Positions 1 to 10,200 of a DNA stretch of 64,000 nucleotides are shown piece after piece (the first letter of the stretch is position 1; every line of letters begins with the position of its first letter). The stretch lies in the NCBI GenBank assembly GCA_937927845.1, contig CALFXE010000200.1, positions 62,001-126,000 on the forward strand, written 5' to 3'. The position numbers and the translations under genes are program-made. This DNA is from an uncultured Paludibacter sp. (GTDB lineage: Bacteria; Bacteroidota; Bacteroidia; Bacteroidales; Paludibacteraceae). The notes beneath the pieces were generated by a model. It was not told the origin of the DNA and did no database searches. It worked only from the letters and a program-made list of their open reading frames with translations.

Positions 1-281
1 CTAAATCATTTATATCCTGTTCTGTAAGTGTTGTGGTATATAGGTAGCTACCTGGTATCAGAATTAGATCACTATCGCGAACTTTGAAGAAATTTATTTT
101 TCGATTTTCTATAGTGTTGTATAATATAGTATATTCTTCTTCCATTGGGGTTGACCAATCGGGCTCATATTTCGAATACTCTCAAAACTTTTATGCGGTA
201 TTGCAATCAAATTTTCAATTGTTACTTTTTTATACTGAGGGGGGTACTACCCTTAATTTTAAGACGGTATGTTTTCATCAT
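1..281 (-). pseudogene. Frameshifted small gene at the left edge (function unknown)
   Basis: Reading the minus strand from an ATG ATG pair at 281-276 gives a short protein that stops at 222. A second frame (about 246-170) and a third frame (about 185 to the window edge) continue in protein-like sequence. The pieces join sensibly if one C is restored in the six-C tract at 244-239 and one A in the AAA near 170. The joined product would begin MMKTYRLKIKGSTPPQYKK and pass through YEPDWSTPMEEEY. The start overlaps the end of the gene at 259-468 by 23 bases, as expected for translational coupling. The family is not recognised. Either the gene is broken, the tract is phase-variable, or the sequence has homopolymer errors. 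The 3' end lies outside the window. Confidence 0.5.
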
Positions 282-468
282 TTTTATTGTTTATCGTATT
301 TTTTAGCATTAATAGCTTGTTATAAATGTCTGTCCAGTATTCTTGACGTTGTTTGTCAGAATCTACAGGGGGAATGTGATGAGCATCTTTAAAATAGTCT
401 GCTTGGTCTATCGCTTTTTCAAGGTCGGTTACCTTAATTTCTAAACCGTTTAAATCTGTTATTTTCAT
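259..468 (-). CDS. Small conserved hypothetical protein (69 aa)
   Basis: This short acidic, soluble protein starts MKITDLNGLEIKVTDLEKAI, with no signal peptide or membrane segment. It overlaps the stop of the upstream 131-residue gene by 4 bases and the start of the downstream broken gene by 23 bases, so it sits inside a tightly coupled minus-strand operon with ardA. Small proteins of this style recur beside ArdA in Bacteroidetes mobile elements, which I recall but cannot check here. No function can be assigned. The overlaps make it a real gene rather than a chance reading frame. Confidence 0.65.
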   Translation of the reverse strand: MKITDLNGLEIKVTDLEKAIDQADYFKDAHHIPPVDSDKQRQEYWTDIYNKLLMLKNTINNKNDENIPS

Positions 469-860
469 ATCCGTTCAATATATTTTTCCAGTGATAGCCT
501 TGCTCGTTTTTTAAGCATATCGGCATATCCATGAGCATGTTTTTTGTTCTTGCAAACTCCACTATTTACAGTCCATGTGGTTTTATATTTGCATTTGGTT
601 GACGGAGTCATATATGCATTATAAATGCTACCGATCAATTCCATATCTTTTTTTATGATTGGTAGATTGAGGTATCCTGCACCCTGCTGGGTATCTCTAT
701 AATCTGTTGATAGTACTATTTTTCCTTTATTATCCTCTATTTTAAAGGCTCGGTAGCTTACATCATTTTGCACAATGTAAAAGAGGTCGTCGATTACGAA
801 ATGGTGATCCATGAGTACCCTTTCGTCGTAATTGCTGTATGTGATAATTCCAATGTTCAT
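465..860 (-). CDS. Hypothetical protein (131 aa) in the ardA operon
   Basis: The protein is soluble, with a beta-rich N-terminal half (residues about 1-60) and a basic C-terminal half (about 85-131, rich in Lys and Arg). There is no signal peptide or transmembrane segment. The C-terminal stretch has Cys residues near CKYK and GVCKNKK but no clear zinc-binding spacing. It lies between ardA (47 bases upstream) and the 69-residue gene, which it overlaps by 4 bases. The family is not recognised. Its position suggests an accessory role during element entry, such as anti-defence, but that is inference only. Confidence 0.6.
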   Translation of the reverse strand: MNIGIITYSNYDERVLMDHHFVIDDLFYIVQNDVSYRAFKIEDNKGKIVLSTDYRDTQQGAGYLNLPIIKKDMELIGSIYNAYMTPSTKCKYKTTWTVNSGVCKNKKHAHGYADMLKKRARLSLEKYIERI

Positions 861-907
861 AATATTAGATTTTAAAGCAACAGCCTGTAAGCGGTTGCCG
901 TTGGGGT

Positions 908-1492
908 TTAAGAGTTATAAAATATATGTCCGTCTTCGCTCCAATATTCTCCGCAAAAAAGGTCTGCTGTATATCCTTCATAATCGAAATATTGCTTTGC
1001 AAATGCACTTAAATCGCTTCGCTCTTCAATCAGTTCCCGCACATAATCTTCTTCACTGTCGTAATGACCGATGTAATCATTTTCAAAATCGCTAATCAAG
1101 TCATCTATATCTTCCTGTGATAAATCACGATGCCCGTTATTGCACCATATTAGAAACGGCTTTTGCTTTTCTATTATATTTTCGATTGCATCCCTCACCT
1201 CAAAAAATCTTTCGCTTAACCAACTTTCACCGATAAGACTTCGCGGTATATCTTCAAAATCCTGAAACATATACTCCGGCTCTTGTTCGTCTTTATGTAA
1301 CTTTCTGCAAGCTTTGTAGAAATCTTCTTTGCTTGCATAATCAGATAGTTTTAAGTAGTCACCATATAAGGAACCCTCATTGTATTTTTTGTACGTTCCT
1401 ACGTAAATTGTTGCATCGGCTATATTTATATCTTGTATCATTGGTTTAAGTTTTAGATTTGAAAAAATGCAGATGGTTCTTTGGTCATTCAT
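908..1492 (-). CDS. ardA: ArdA-type antirestriction protein
   Basis: The 194-residue protein is very acidic and has the ArdA layout. There is an N-terminal strand region beginning IADATIYVGTYKKYNEGSLYG, a middle acidic domain with EPEYMFQDFEDIP and an ESWLSERFF segment, and a C-terminal region containing FAKQYFDYEGYTADLF. ArdA proteins are elongated DNA mimics that occupy the DNA-binding site of type I restriction enzymes and protect incoming conjugative DNA. The length is slightly above the usual 165-170 residues. The start overlaps the upstream 79-residue gene by 8 bases. Early expression after transfer would be expected but cannot be seen directly. Confidence 0.88.
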   Translation of the reverse strand: MNDQRTICIFSNLKLKPMIQDINIADATIYVGTYKKYNEGSLYGDYLKLSDYASKEDFYKACRKLHKDEQEPEYMFQDFEDIPRSLIGESWLSERFFEVRDAIENIIEKQKPFLIWCNNGHRDLSQEDIDDLISDFENDYIGHYDSEEDYVRELIEERSDLSAFAKQYFDYEGYTADLFCGEYWSEDGHIFYNS

Positions 1493-1724
1493 CGAGCAGT
1501 TGCTTTAATTTGGCCTTTACTGCTCTAGCGGTATCGCCACGCCAACTAGTTGCATTTGCAAGAAAATACCGGACAATGCTGGCTGCTGGTTCCTCATAGT
1601 AATTTTGGCGGATGCTGTCTAATTCTCTCATTGCATCCAAGTAAGGGGTGGCGGCGTAGTAGATTTTTTTCCAGTCCTGACGAATAATTTTTTCAATGGC
1701 CGAGATTTGATTTGGAATTTCCAT
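1485..1724 (-). CDS. Small conserved hypothetical protein (79 aa), first gene of the ardA operon
   Basis: This small, probably helical protein contains the phrases YAATPYLDAMREL and SWRGDTARAVKAKLKQLL. It has no signal peptide or membrane segment. It is the promoter-proximal gene of the minus-strand operon and overlaps the start of ardA by 8 bases. Proteins with this SWRGDTARAVKA-type ending are, to my recollection, common in Bacteroidetes ICEs and plasmids and have no assigned function. A role as a DNA-binding or anti-defence accessory is possible but unsupported. Confidence 0.7.
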   Translation of the reverse strand: MEIPNQISAIEKIIRQDWKKIYYAATPYLDAMRELDSIRQNYYEEPAASIVRYFLANATSWRGDTARAVKAKLKQLLDE

Positions 1725-2217
1725 AATTCGATTTTTTAGGTTAAAAATTTTGTTTGTTTTTCCTTTTTTTTCAGCCGTTTGCTCTAAAGCTATTTTTCAA
1801 AAGAAAAAAACGGAAAAAAAAGAAAGCAAGTCAAAAGCGGTTGCGCCAATGCACTGTGGGCTATAAGTCCCAATGGGTGAGACTGAGAGGGACGATCAGG
1901 CACATTATGCGCCCACAGAAGTGGCAAACGCTTACTTCGCTTCCCTTTTTGTGCCGTTCGAATTGAAAAATTGTCATTACAGCTAATCATCTTTCATTTC
2001 CCCAAGTAAAAAAGTACTTAGGATATGCTAATTAGTAGAAGAATAAAAACTGTAGGAAAATAACTCGCTTCTGTTTAGCTACGTATTTTTTTGTCCGTAT
2101 TTTTACGTAATATCTTGATTATCAGAAGGGGAAAAAGCCCCATTTTGACTCAATAATTTGGTGAGAGAAAAAAAAGGGTATACGTTTGACCCGATAATCA
2201 ATTAATTAATCTAAACC
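1725..2217. other. Gene-free region between the ardA operon and the RHS module
   Basis: These 493 bases separate two divergent transcription units. Short open frames at about 1754-1990 on both strands are low-complexity and lie antisense to each other, so they are not taken as genes. The region contains an A-rich tract at about 1796-1824 and a nested inverted-repeat structure (described separately). The last 200 bases are AT-rich and presumably hold the promoter for the 2218 gene, but no clear match to the Bacteroidetes -33/-7 consensus was found. Confidence 0.5.
1835..1933. ncRNA. Candidate structured RNA or large nested hairpin
   Basis: Three nested inverted repeats share one axis. The outer arm 1835-1844 (AAGCGGTTGC) pairs with 1924-1933 (GCAAACGCTT), with one mismatch. 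The middle arm 1854-1861 (CTGTGGGC) pairs perfectly with 1911-1918 (GCCCACAG). The inner arm 1867-1871 (GTCCC) pairs with 1889-1893 (GGGAC). The spacing suits a folded RNA of about 100 nt on either strand. The block is more GC-rich than its surroundings. No known RNA family is recognised and no terminator follows directly. Confidence 0.35.
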
Positions 2218-3819
2218 ATGTCGAACGTAATTAAGGAAAGTGGGCTTTTCAGCCTGCTCATGGCACTGCTTTGCCCTATGGTTATTTATTCCCAGGATAT
2301 CATCTGGGAAAAATCGTATGGTGGCAAACACGCCGAATTTTTAGCAGATGTACTGCCCACACCCGATTATGGGTTCCTCTTAGCGGGCAGTTCCCTATCC
2401 GACAAAAACGGAAACAAAGAAATGGTTTCAAGCGGTAATTTCGATTACTGGCTCTGGAAAATGGATGAATATGGTATGGCTGAGTGGCAAAAAAGCTTTG
2501 GAGGAAGTGGCCTCGATTTTCTTCAAAGTGCTCAGCTCACCATTGATGGAGGTTTTATATTGGCAGGCGTTTCCGGTTCACCGAAAGGCGGTCAGAAAAA
2601 AGAAGATTCCCGTGGTCAGGAAGACTATTGGATCATCAAGCTGGATGCCAAAGGCAATGAGCAATGGCAGCGCACCATTGGTGGCAGCGGTCAGGAACAC
2701 TTAGCCTGCATCAGCCGTACGCTGGATGGCGGGTATATCGTTGGCGGATCTTCTTCTTCGGGAAAATCCGGTGATAAAACAGAAGGTAATTTCGGTAATC
2801 TGGACTACTGGATTGTGAAATTGAATGCTTCCGGAACGATCGAATGGCAAAAGACCTATGGTGGTAAAAGTTTCGACCAATTAAAAACAGTGGAACAAAC
2901 CAAAGACGGCGGCTATATCCTGGGTGGCTATTCCAACTCTCCGGCTTCGGGCAACAAGCAAAGCGACAACATTGGTACAGGGGATTACTGGATCATCAAA
3001 ACCGACAAAGCCGGTGCTATCGAATGGCAACGAACTTTAGGCGGTGATGGTGATGATAACCTGACTTCCTTGATTCAAAGTCGTAATGGCGGTTATGTAC
3101 TTGGTGGAAGCTCCAGTTCCAATCCTTCACATGATAAAAGCAGAGCCAATACCAAAGGAACTGATTTCTGGATTGTCCGTCTGGATGATGAAGGACAAAC
3201 GCTTTGGCAGGAAACTTATAACTACGGAGCAGTAGACTTGCTGACCTCGATAGTTGAAAATGAAGACGGTACGCTGCTCATTGGCGGTTATGCCCAGACA
3301 GAGGTATCGGACGGAAAGAAAGATAAAAAAGACATCAACGATTATATTGCACTAAAGATCAATGCCAAAGGCGAAGAGCTCTGGAGTAAGACCGTTGGTA
3401 GCGACGATTCCGATATTTTATCTAAACTGATAGAAACTCGTGACGGTGGTTACCTGCTGGCCGGGACTTCGAAAGGCAAACCATCCCGTGATAAAAACAG
3501 TGGAAATGGTAGCAGCGACTTCTGGGTGGTAAAACTCAAAGACCGTTATAAAAAGGAAGTGGAGAAATCAGCTATTGAAGCCTTGCCGAATCCGGCACAA
3601 AACTTTACCAATATCGTGGTGGGCTATGAATTTCAAACGGGTACTGCTTCGGTATTTGACCTGTCCGGGAGACAGCTTCAACAATTCAACATTGACAGCC
3701 GTACTGTTCCGGTAGATTTAAGCCGTTATCCCGAAGGGATTTATATCGTAGAAATCCGTACCAATCTGCAAACGGATTCTATAAAAGTAATTAAGGGTAT
3801 CAACCCTGATAAAAATTAA
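2218..3819 (+). CDS. Secreted repeat protein with T9SS type A sorting domain
   Basis: The 533-residue protein begins with a hydrophobic signal segment ending near MVIYSQD. It then shows about seven copies of a roughly 60-residue repeat with the consensus DYWIIKLD..G...WQ.T.GG...D.L......DGGY.LGG.S. This kind of repeat is expected to fold as a beta-propeller. The last 75 residues form a type A sorting domain: ALPNPAQNF, then FDLSGRQLQQFNI, then YPEGIYIVEI. Such domains direct proteins through the type IX secretion system to the cell surface. It is followed 9 bases later by the first RHS-like gene, so the three large genes probably form one surface or secreted operon. The ligand is unknown. Confidence 0.85.
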   Translation: MSNVIKESGLFSLLMALLCPMVIYSQDIIWEKSYGGKHAEFLADVLPTPDYGFLLAGSSLSDKNGNKEMVSSGNFDYWLWKMDEYGMAEWQKSFGGSGLDFLQSAQLTIDGGFILAGVSGSPKGGQKKEDSRGQEDYWIIKLDAKGNEQWQRTIGGSGQEHLACISRTLDGGYIVGGSSSSGKSGDKTEGNFGNLDYWIVKLNASGTIEWQKTYGGKSFDQLKTVEQTKDGGYILGGYSNSPASGNKQSDNIGTGDYWIIKTDKAGAIEWQRTLGGDGDDNLTSLIQSRNGGYVLGGSSSSNPSHDKSRANTKGTDFWIVRLDDEGQTLWQETYNYGAVDLLTSIVENEDGTLLIGGYAQTEVSDGKKDKKDINDYIALKINAKGEELWSKTVGSDDSDILSKLIETRDGGYLLAGTSKGKPSRDKNSGNGSSDFWVVKLKDRYKKEVEKSAIEALPNPAQNFTNIVVGYEFQTGTASVFDLSGRQLQQFNIDSRTVPVDLSRYPEGIYIVEIRTNLQTDSIKVIKGINPDKN

Positions 3820-3828
3820 GAAATTATC

Positions 3829-6800
3829 ATGAAAAATATATTACTCACCTTACTTTTAATCGGTGTTTATGGCACAGCTATGGCGCAGGAGCAACAACCC
3901 GCCGCAGCACTGGATTTAAAGATGCCGGATTATACGCCAGCATCACCAAACGCTTTTGCACTGACCAAATACGGAGATATTCCAATCAATGAGTTTACCG
4001 GGATGGTCACGGCAAACATTCCTGTATATACCTATAAAGCAGGGAAATTAGAAGTTCCGATTACGCTTAATTATACCGGTGCAGGGGTTAAAGTGAACCA
4101 GACTGCAAGCTGGACAGGAATTAACTGGACTTTGAATGCGGGAGGTGTAATTACCAGAACAATTCACGATAAACCCGATGAATCGGAGTACTTAGACGGA
4201 AGAATTACCGGCGACATGATCGATCCGGCAGGATTTCTGAACGGATCGCAATATGGAGCCTGGCTGAACATGATCTTTGCCAAATTAAGACGTGTTTACG
4301 ATGTTAAGCCGGATGAGTATAGCTTCTCTTTTCCGGGCTATAGCGGTAATTTCTTTATGGATGATAATTTTATACCGCGGTTGGTTAAGGCCGACAGTAA
4401 TCTTAAAATTGAAATCGTCGGAACAGAAACCGATCTTAAAGCACGATTGCGCCAAAGCAAAGAATTTTGCATTACCACACCCGATGGCGTAAAGCATTAT
4501 TTCGGTGGGGAAAATGCCACAGAAACCACCTTTCCGGGAACAACACACGACAACCCGTATTCGCCCACAGGTCTTTATCTGACAAGAATGGAACATCCCG
4601 ATTATGGAACTGTTTATTTTGATTATGAAACCGATCCTGTAAACAGACATATCCGGTTGGATCAGGGCGAACGGGTTACCATTATCGAATATGAGTTGAC
4701 GGAACCAAATATGGAGTGTGTGAGACCGCCAACCGATGAAGGACATTCCTATTTTGCAAATGGGGTAATTGTTTCCAATGGGAAGCACCTGTCAAAGATC
4801 AGAAGCGCCAATAATTATATAGAGGTATCTTTTGGTACAAGTGCAGGTTCGCCTTTTAACTATACTAAGGTACTGAACAATATTGTGGTAAAGAACGGCT
4901 CTAACATCCTGCATAAAGTTGATCTGAGTTATTTGTTCCCACAGACTGCCACAACCTCCGAACGTTTCTTTTTGAATAAAGTTGAGTTTAATAAGGATAA
5001 GAACTATGGCTCAGGCGGTAGAAAATATGAACAATACGTAATGGACTATAATGATCCATTGGCATTACCTAACAGCAGAATGAGCCAGGCAACAGATACT
5101 TACGGCTACTACAATGGAAAGATTAGTAATACCACAGCTTTACCGCAAAACAACGATATCCTATTTCATAATTATTATCCGAATTTAGCCGACAGAAGTT
5201 CCGATTTCACGTATGCTGTAAAGGGTTCACTGAAGAAAATCACTTTTCCTACCGGTGGATATACAGAGTTTGAGTATGAAGCCCCAAAAGCAAAAGATTA
5301 CGTAAAAGGAGCTGTTAATATAAATATATGGCGGAACAGCCCAAGTCGTATACCGGCTACCAGAACAACTGCATCAGCACCATTGGGCGATCTTGTTTTT
5401 GATCCCAATGGGACGGGGACAACCTCCAAGGCTTTTATTGATGAAGAAATAGCTGTGAAAATTGATGTTACCGCCAATGCCCAGATGGGACATACGGACA
5501 GAATCGTTTTTAAGCTGATTGACGAAACAGCCAATACAACAGAAACTACCAATATTGTAATGCCCGACGGTACGATCGAAATCGGTACCGGCAACTTTGC
5601 TTTCACACGTGACTTTACCATTAATACGATAAAAGGACATGCTTATCGCGTTGAAATATCAAATGCTTATTCATCTGCAATTCAGTATGAAGCAATGATG
5701 TACTTTAATTATACAAAAGGATTCAAAACAGTTGACGAACCGGGTATGAGGGTGATACGAACAACCGATTATACAGCACCAACCCAGAATGCATTTGTTA
5801 AACGGTATTATTACAATAAGGTACAGGATTTGCTAAAAGACCCGTTCGAGTTATTGAATTTCCCTTCGAAACCGCAATATACAATAGATTACCAGTTAAT
5901 CAAATGTTGCAACATGAGTGGTGGCGCTCCGATTTTACAGCCAAAATCAAGTGAAATTCGTTTTAGAAGCCTGTCCTCTCAAACCACTTTTCCGTTACGG
6001 GTTTTAGATAAAAAATATGAATATGTGACCATCAGCTATGGAGGTGATGATTTCGAATTGGGCGGAAAGCAAAAACACTTTAACAATCAGTTCATGGATT
6101 ATCAGGTGGGAATCCAACCGTTTTCCCGCAGCATTTTCCAATATGAAAAAGCGATGTATAATGGCAATGCCGAACAGATATTCAGCGGCACACTGCTTGA
6201 TGAAATTGATTTAATCAAGAGAAACAATACGCTCTACAAAACCAAAGAGCAAACTTATAAATATCAGTATGACGATATTGCTCATACGAGTGGTGTAATT
6301 GGCGGGTATGCCTTTTATAACTGTTTATTTATTAATAGCGGCGTCGATAATTTTGATTTAAGCAAATATTATCTGAATGCCAGACGAGTAGAGTTGGTCG
6401 AACAAAACAGCAAAGAGTTTATAGAACCGGTTCCGATGACCATTCAGGATGTAAACGACGATAATTACAAGTCTATTGCTGTCAAACAGGAGTTCATCTA
6501 CAATGCGTTGATCGGATTGCCAACAAGAACCGTTACCTATACCAGTGAAGACAATGGAGTGTTCTGGCATAATAGAATCTATGCCAACCAGCCGCATTTG
6601 CTGACCGGAATTACTGCGGCACAGACTGCAGCGGTAAGCAAGCTTTTAGAGTTGAACAAGGTTTCTGCACCCGTTGAAGAACGCACGTTCAAAGGTGTGG
6701 GTGCTGTTTTGCCTACCCTGACCGGCGCGCAAAGAACACTTTACAAGAGCTGGAATAATAAACCGAATCTGATATTACCGGAAATTATCCAATCGTCCAA

Positions 6801-7218
6801 AGGAACGGCAGGAGCTTTGGAAGATCGTGTTTTAATTGAAGAATATGACAGCCAGGCCAACGCGACTTTGGTTTCAATGAAAAATGGCCCAAAGACGATG
6901 TACGTCTACAATGCTTTCGGACAGGTATTAATGAAAATTGAAAATTATACCGGAGCAGCAAGTGGATCAGGTACTGGCGAACCGATAACCTTTCCTGAAA
7001 TAGTTCCGGGCACGCCTTGCAACATGGCGCAGAACTATCCGGGCGGTCAGGTAACTTTCTATCATTATGATCCGGTAACACAACTTTTGATTAAATCTAT
7101 TGATAGCAATTGTCGTATCACGACTTATGAATATGATGTGTTGAACCGTTTAAAACAGGTGAAGGATCACGAAGGGAATATCATCGGGGACTATGACAAT
7201 AATTATAAACTCAACTAA
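3829..7218 (+). CDS. Large YD/RHS-like secreted protein (1129 aa)
   Basis: A signal peptide (MKNILLTLLLIGVYGTAMAQ) is followed by a long beta-rich body. The N-terminal part (about residues 45-120) has PINEFTGMVTANIPVYTY and LEVPITLNYTGAGVKVN, typical of proteins that precede RHS genes in Bacteroidetes. The C-terminus carries YD-type repeats (MYVYNAFGQVLMKIENY, then ITTYEYDVLNRLKQVKDHEG). YD repeats build the shell that encloses toxins in RHS proteins. There is no toxin domain here, and the gene stops 3 bases before the next RHS gene. It could supply part of the RHS shell or a secretion partner. No reading-frame damage is seen over 3.4 kb. Confidence 0.8.
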   Translation: MKNILLTLLLIGVYGTAMAQEQQPAAALDLKMPDYTPASPNAFALTKYGDIPINEFTGMVTANIPVYTYKAGKLEVPITLNYTGAGVKVNQTASWTGINWTLNAGGVITRTIHDKPDESEYLDGRITGDMIDPAGFLNGSQYGAWLNMIFAKLRRVYDVKPDEYSFSFPGYSGNFFMDDNFIPRLVKADSNLKIEIVGTETDLKARLRQSKEFCITTPDGVKHYFGGENATETTFPGTTHDNPYSPTGLYLTRMEHPDYGTVYFDYETDPVNRHIRLDQGERVTIIEYELTEPNMECVRPPTDEGHSYFANGVIVSNGKHLSKIRSANNYIEVSFGTSAGSPFNYTKVLNNIVVKNGSNILHKVDLSYLFPQTATTSERFFLNKVEFNKDKNYGSGGRKYEQYVMDYNDPLALPNSRMSQATDTYGYYNGKISNTTALPQNNDILFHNYYPNLADRSSDFTYAVKGSLKKITFPTGGYTEFEYEAPKAKDYVKGAVNINIWRNSPSRIPATRTTASAPLGDLVFDPNGTGTTSKAFIDEEIAVKIDVTANAQMGHTDRIVFKLIDETANTTETTNIVMPDGTIEIGTGNFAFTRDFTINTIKGHAYRVEISNAYSSAIQYEAMMYFNYTKGFKTVDEPGMRVIRTTDYTAPTQNAFVKRYYYNKVQDLLKDPFELLNFPSKPQYTIDYQLIKCCNMSGGAPILQPKSSEIRFRSLSSQTTFPLRVLDKKYEYVTISYGGDDFELGGKQKHFNNQFMDYQVGIQPFSRSIFQYEKAMYNGNAEQIFSGTLLDEIDLIKRNNTLYKTKEQTYKYQYDDIAHTSGVIGGYAFYNCLFINSGVDNFDLSKYYLNARRVELVEQNSKEFIEPVPMTIQDVNDDNYKSIAVKQEFIYNALIGLPTRTVTYTSEDNGVFWHNRIYANQPHLLTGITAAQTAAVSKLLELNKVSAPVEERTFKGVGAVLPTLTGAQRTLYKSWNNKPNLILPEIIQSSKGTAGALEDRVLIEEYDSQANATLVSMKNGPKTMYVYNAFGQVLMKIENYTGAASGSGTGEPITFPEIVPGTPCNMAQNYPGGQVTFYHYDPVTQLLIKSIDSNCRITTYEYDVLNRLKQVKDHEGNIIGDYDNNYKLN

Positions 7219-7220
7219 TA

Positions 7221-10200
7221 ATGAGATTGGTTATGAAGAAATTAATATTAATACTATTGCTAAGTCTGCCGCTATGGATGCAAGCGCAGACCCCTTCACA
7301 AAATTATACGAAGAAAACCACTTATCGGGAAGCAAACGCAGGACGTCCAATAACAGAAGTTATTTATTATGATGGACTTGGACGCCCTGTTCAACATGTT
7401 GCTAGCAAACAATCGGCAACAGGCAAGGACATTATTACTCATATTGAATATGATAAGGGGCAGCAGTTAAAGGACTATCTTCCTTACCCGGCTACCACGG
7501 CAGATATGAGTTACCAAAGCAGCGCACAACAGGCTACGCTGAATTATGCTCAATATGCCGGGCAATACCCTTTCAGTGAAAAAATACTGGAAACATCACC
7601 ATCAGCGCGACTTTTGAAGCAAGGTGCTCAAGGAGCCGACTGGCAGATCAATCCAAACTCAGATACAGACCATACCGTTAAGTATGAATATCAGACCAAT
7701 GTTGCGGGTGAAGTAAAAAATTACTTTGCGATCACAGCATGGGATGCTGCACAAGGACTTTATTCCATTCAATTGCAGGATAAAGGGAATTATACTCCTA
7801 ACCAATTGTATAAAACGGTAACCAAGGACGAAAACTGGACTTCGGGAACCAATAACACTACCGAAGAATTTAAGGACAAGGAAGGTCGTGTCATATTAAA
7901 ACGTAGTTATAATAATGGTGCGCACGATACCTACTACGTGTATGATCTTTATGATAATCTGACTTATGTAATTCCACCCTTGGTCAACAATCCCGTAAAC
8001 CAGTTGGATGATTTATGCTATCAGTACCGATATGACCACCGTAACCGCTTAGTCGAGAAAAAACTGCCTGGAAAACAATGGGAGTATACGGTTTATGACA
8101 AATTAGATAGAGCTGTTGCCACCAGTCAAATGTATTCACCATTTGGAACACAAGAAAGAGGCTGGGTAATCACGAAATACGATGCTTTGGGTAGAACGGC
8201 CTATACCGGTTGGTTTGCATCAAACCAATCGAGAAGTTCTTTGCAAAGCCAGTATAATTCAGCAACAAATAACTTTTATGAGGTAAGATTAAAGCCAGGG
8301 ATGACAACAGTTATTGACGGGGTGGGTGTTCACTACACCAATCTGACCGTACCAACAACTGGACTTAAGCTGTTAACTGTGGCTTATTATGACGATTACT
8401 TATATCCGAATGCACCGGCGTTACCCTCGCAGATTGAAGGACAAAATGTAACCACATCCGTTGTTGGATTTCCCACAGGGAGTTGGACGCGCATACTAAC
8501 TAATGGTTCTGAAACCTTAAATGAACAAAGCTATCTATTGTATGATGTCAAGGGCAGGAATATCAGAACTTATACCACCAATCATTTAGGCGGTTACACA
8601 CAAGTTGATACCAAGCTGGATTTTACAGGTAAAACGGTTTATGCAAAAACATATCATAAGCAAAATGGCAGTGCCACTTTACTACAGCTGACGGATTCTT
8701 TTACCTATACCGATCAGGATCGTTTATTGCTCCACAAACAGCAAATCAATGGTGGTGCTGAACAATTGATTGTAAAAAACACCTATGATGAATTAGGACA
8801 GTTAACTTCTAAAAATATTGGAGGTGAAGACAGCACTGGAGAGGTAGGACTTCAAAAGGTGGATTATCGCTATAACATCCGTGGCTGGATGACCGACATC
8901 AACAATGAAGCACCAACAGGCAGTCCTAATTTTATGAAAAGTCCAGATGATCTTTTTGGATTCCGCATAAATTACAATGAAGTAACAGAGAGCCAAAACG
9001 GTACAATTTCTAAAACAGCAAGTAGTATAAATGGAAAAGTTACACCACTATACAACGGGAATATAGCCGAAACGTTCTGGCAATCCAGCGGGGATGGTAC
9101 TATACGTAAATACGGCTATGAGTACGATAACCTAAACCGGTTAACAGGTGCATTCTACCAAAAACCGAAGACATTAAATCCAATTCCTGGCTCTTATAAT
9201 GAATTGGTATCTTATGATAAGAATGGAAATATAACGACCTTAAAGCGTACCGGGAATTTAGACAATCCTGTGTTTTCAATTGATATTGACGATCTAACCT
9301 ATACCTATGATAATGGTAATAAGCTTTTAAGGGTAAATGATATAACAAATAATCCGGAAGGATTTGGAGATAATATTTACGGCAGTACTATAGATGACTA
9401 TTCGTATGATGCAAACGGTAATATGACTAAAGATGAAAATAAAAAGATTTCATCAATAGCTTATAACCATCTAAATCTTCCCACCGAAATAAACTTTAGC
9501 GCGGGGGACAAAATTAACTATATTTACAATGCCGCAGGTGTCAAGGTTCGCAAAAAAGTAACTCTTTCTGGAAATACGACTGTATCGGATTATTTAAATG
9601 CATTCCATTACGAGAATCAAGTACTGAAATTCTTCTCCCATCCTGAAGGATATGTGTCGGTCACCAGCGGAACGTTCTTTAATTATGTATTCAATTATAC
9701 CGACCATATTGGTAATATTCGTCTAAGCTGGGCTTGGGATGACCAGAATGAGGGTTTAAAAATCATTGAGGAAAGTCATTACTATCCGTTCGGATTAAAG
9801 CACCGAGCTTATAACACTAACCAATATAGTTTTGTTCCACCAGTAAATGGCGTTCCAGGCTATGCAGTTCCGACACTCGAACAGGCAGGCGGCAGAACGC
9901 CGGTAAACCCTTTTAAGTATAAATATCAAGGTCAAGAACGTCAGGAAGAGATTGGGCTTAATTGGGATAGTTTTAAGTGGCGCAATTATGATTATGCAAT
10001 CGGTAGGTTTATGTCTATTGATCCGCTTGCTGAACAATATGCCTACAATTCTACTTACGCTTTCCAGGAAAATAAACTTGGATTGGGTGTAGAACTTGAA
10101 GGACTGGAATTGGTGATTAACAGAGGTAGAGAAAACTATATGAAAGATGAATATTCAGCTTTCAAAGGAGTAGTCAATACCATTAAAGGATTGTTCAGCG

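Noticed and set aside
84..392. Plus-strand open frame of about 100 codons at the left edge
   Set aside because: It lies antisense to the coupled minus-strand operon, and its product (Phe/Ser/Tyr-rich) has the composition of a shadow frame.
1754..1990. Overlapping open frames on both strands in the 1725-2217 gap
   Set aside because: They start in A-rich tracts, are antisense to each other, and pass through the nested inverted repeats. No protein-like pattern was found.
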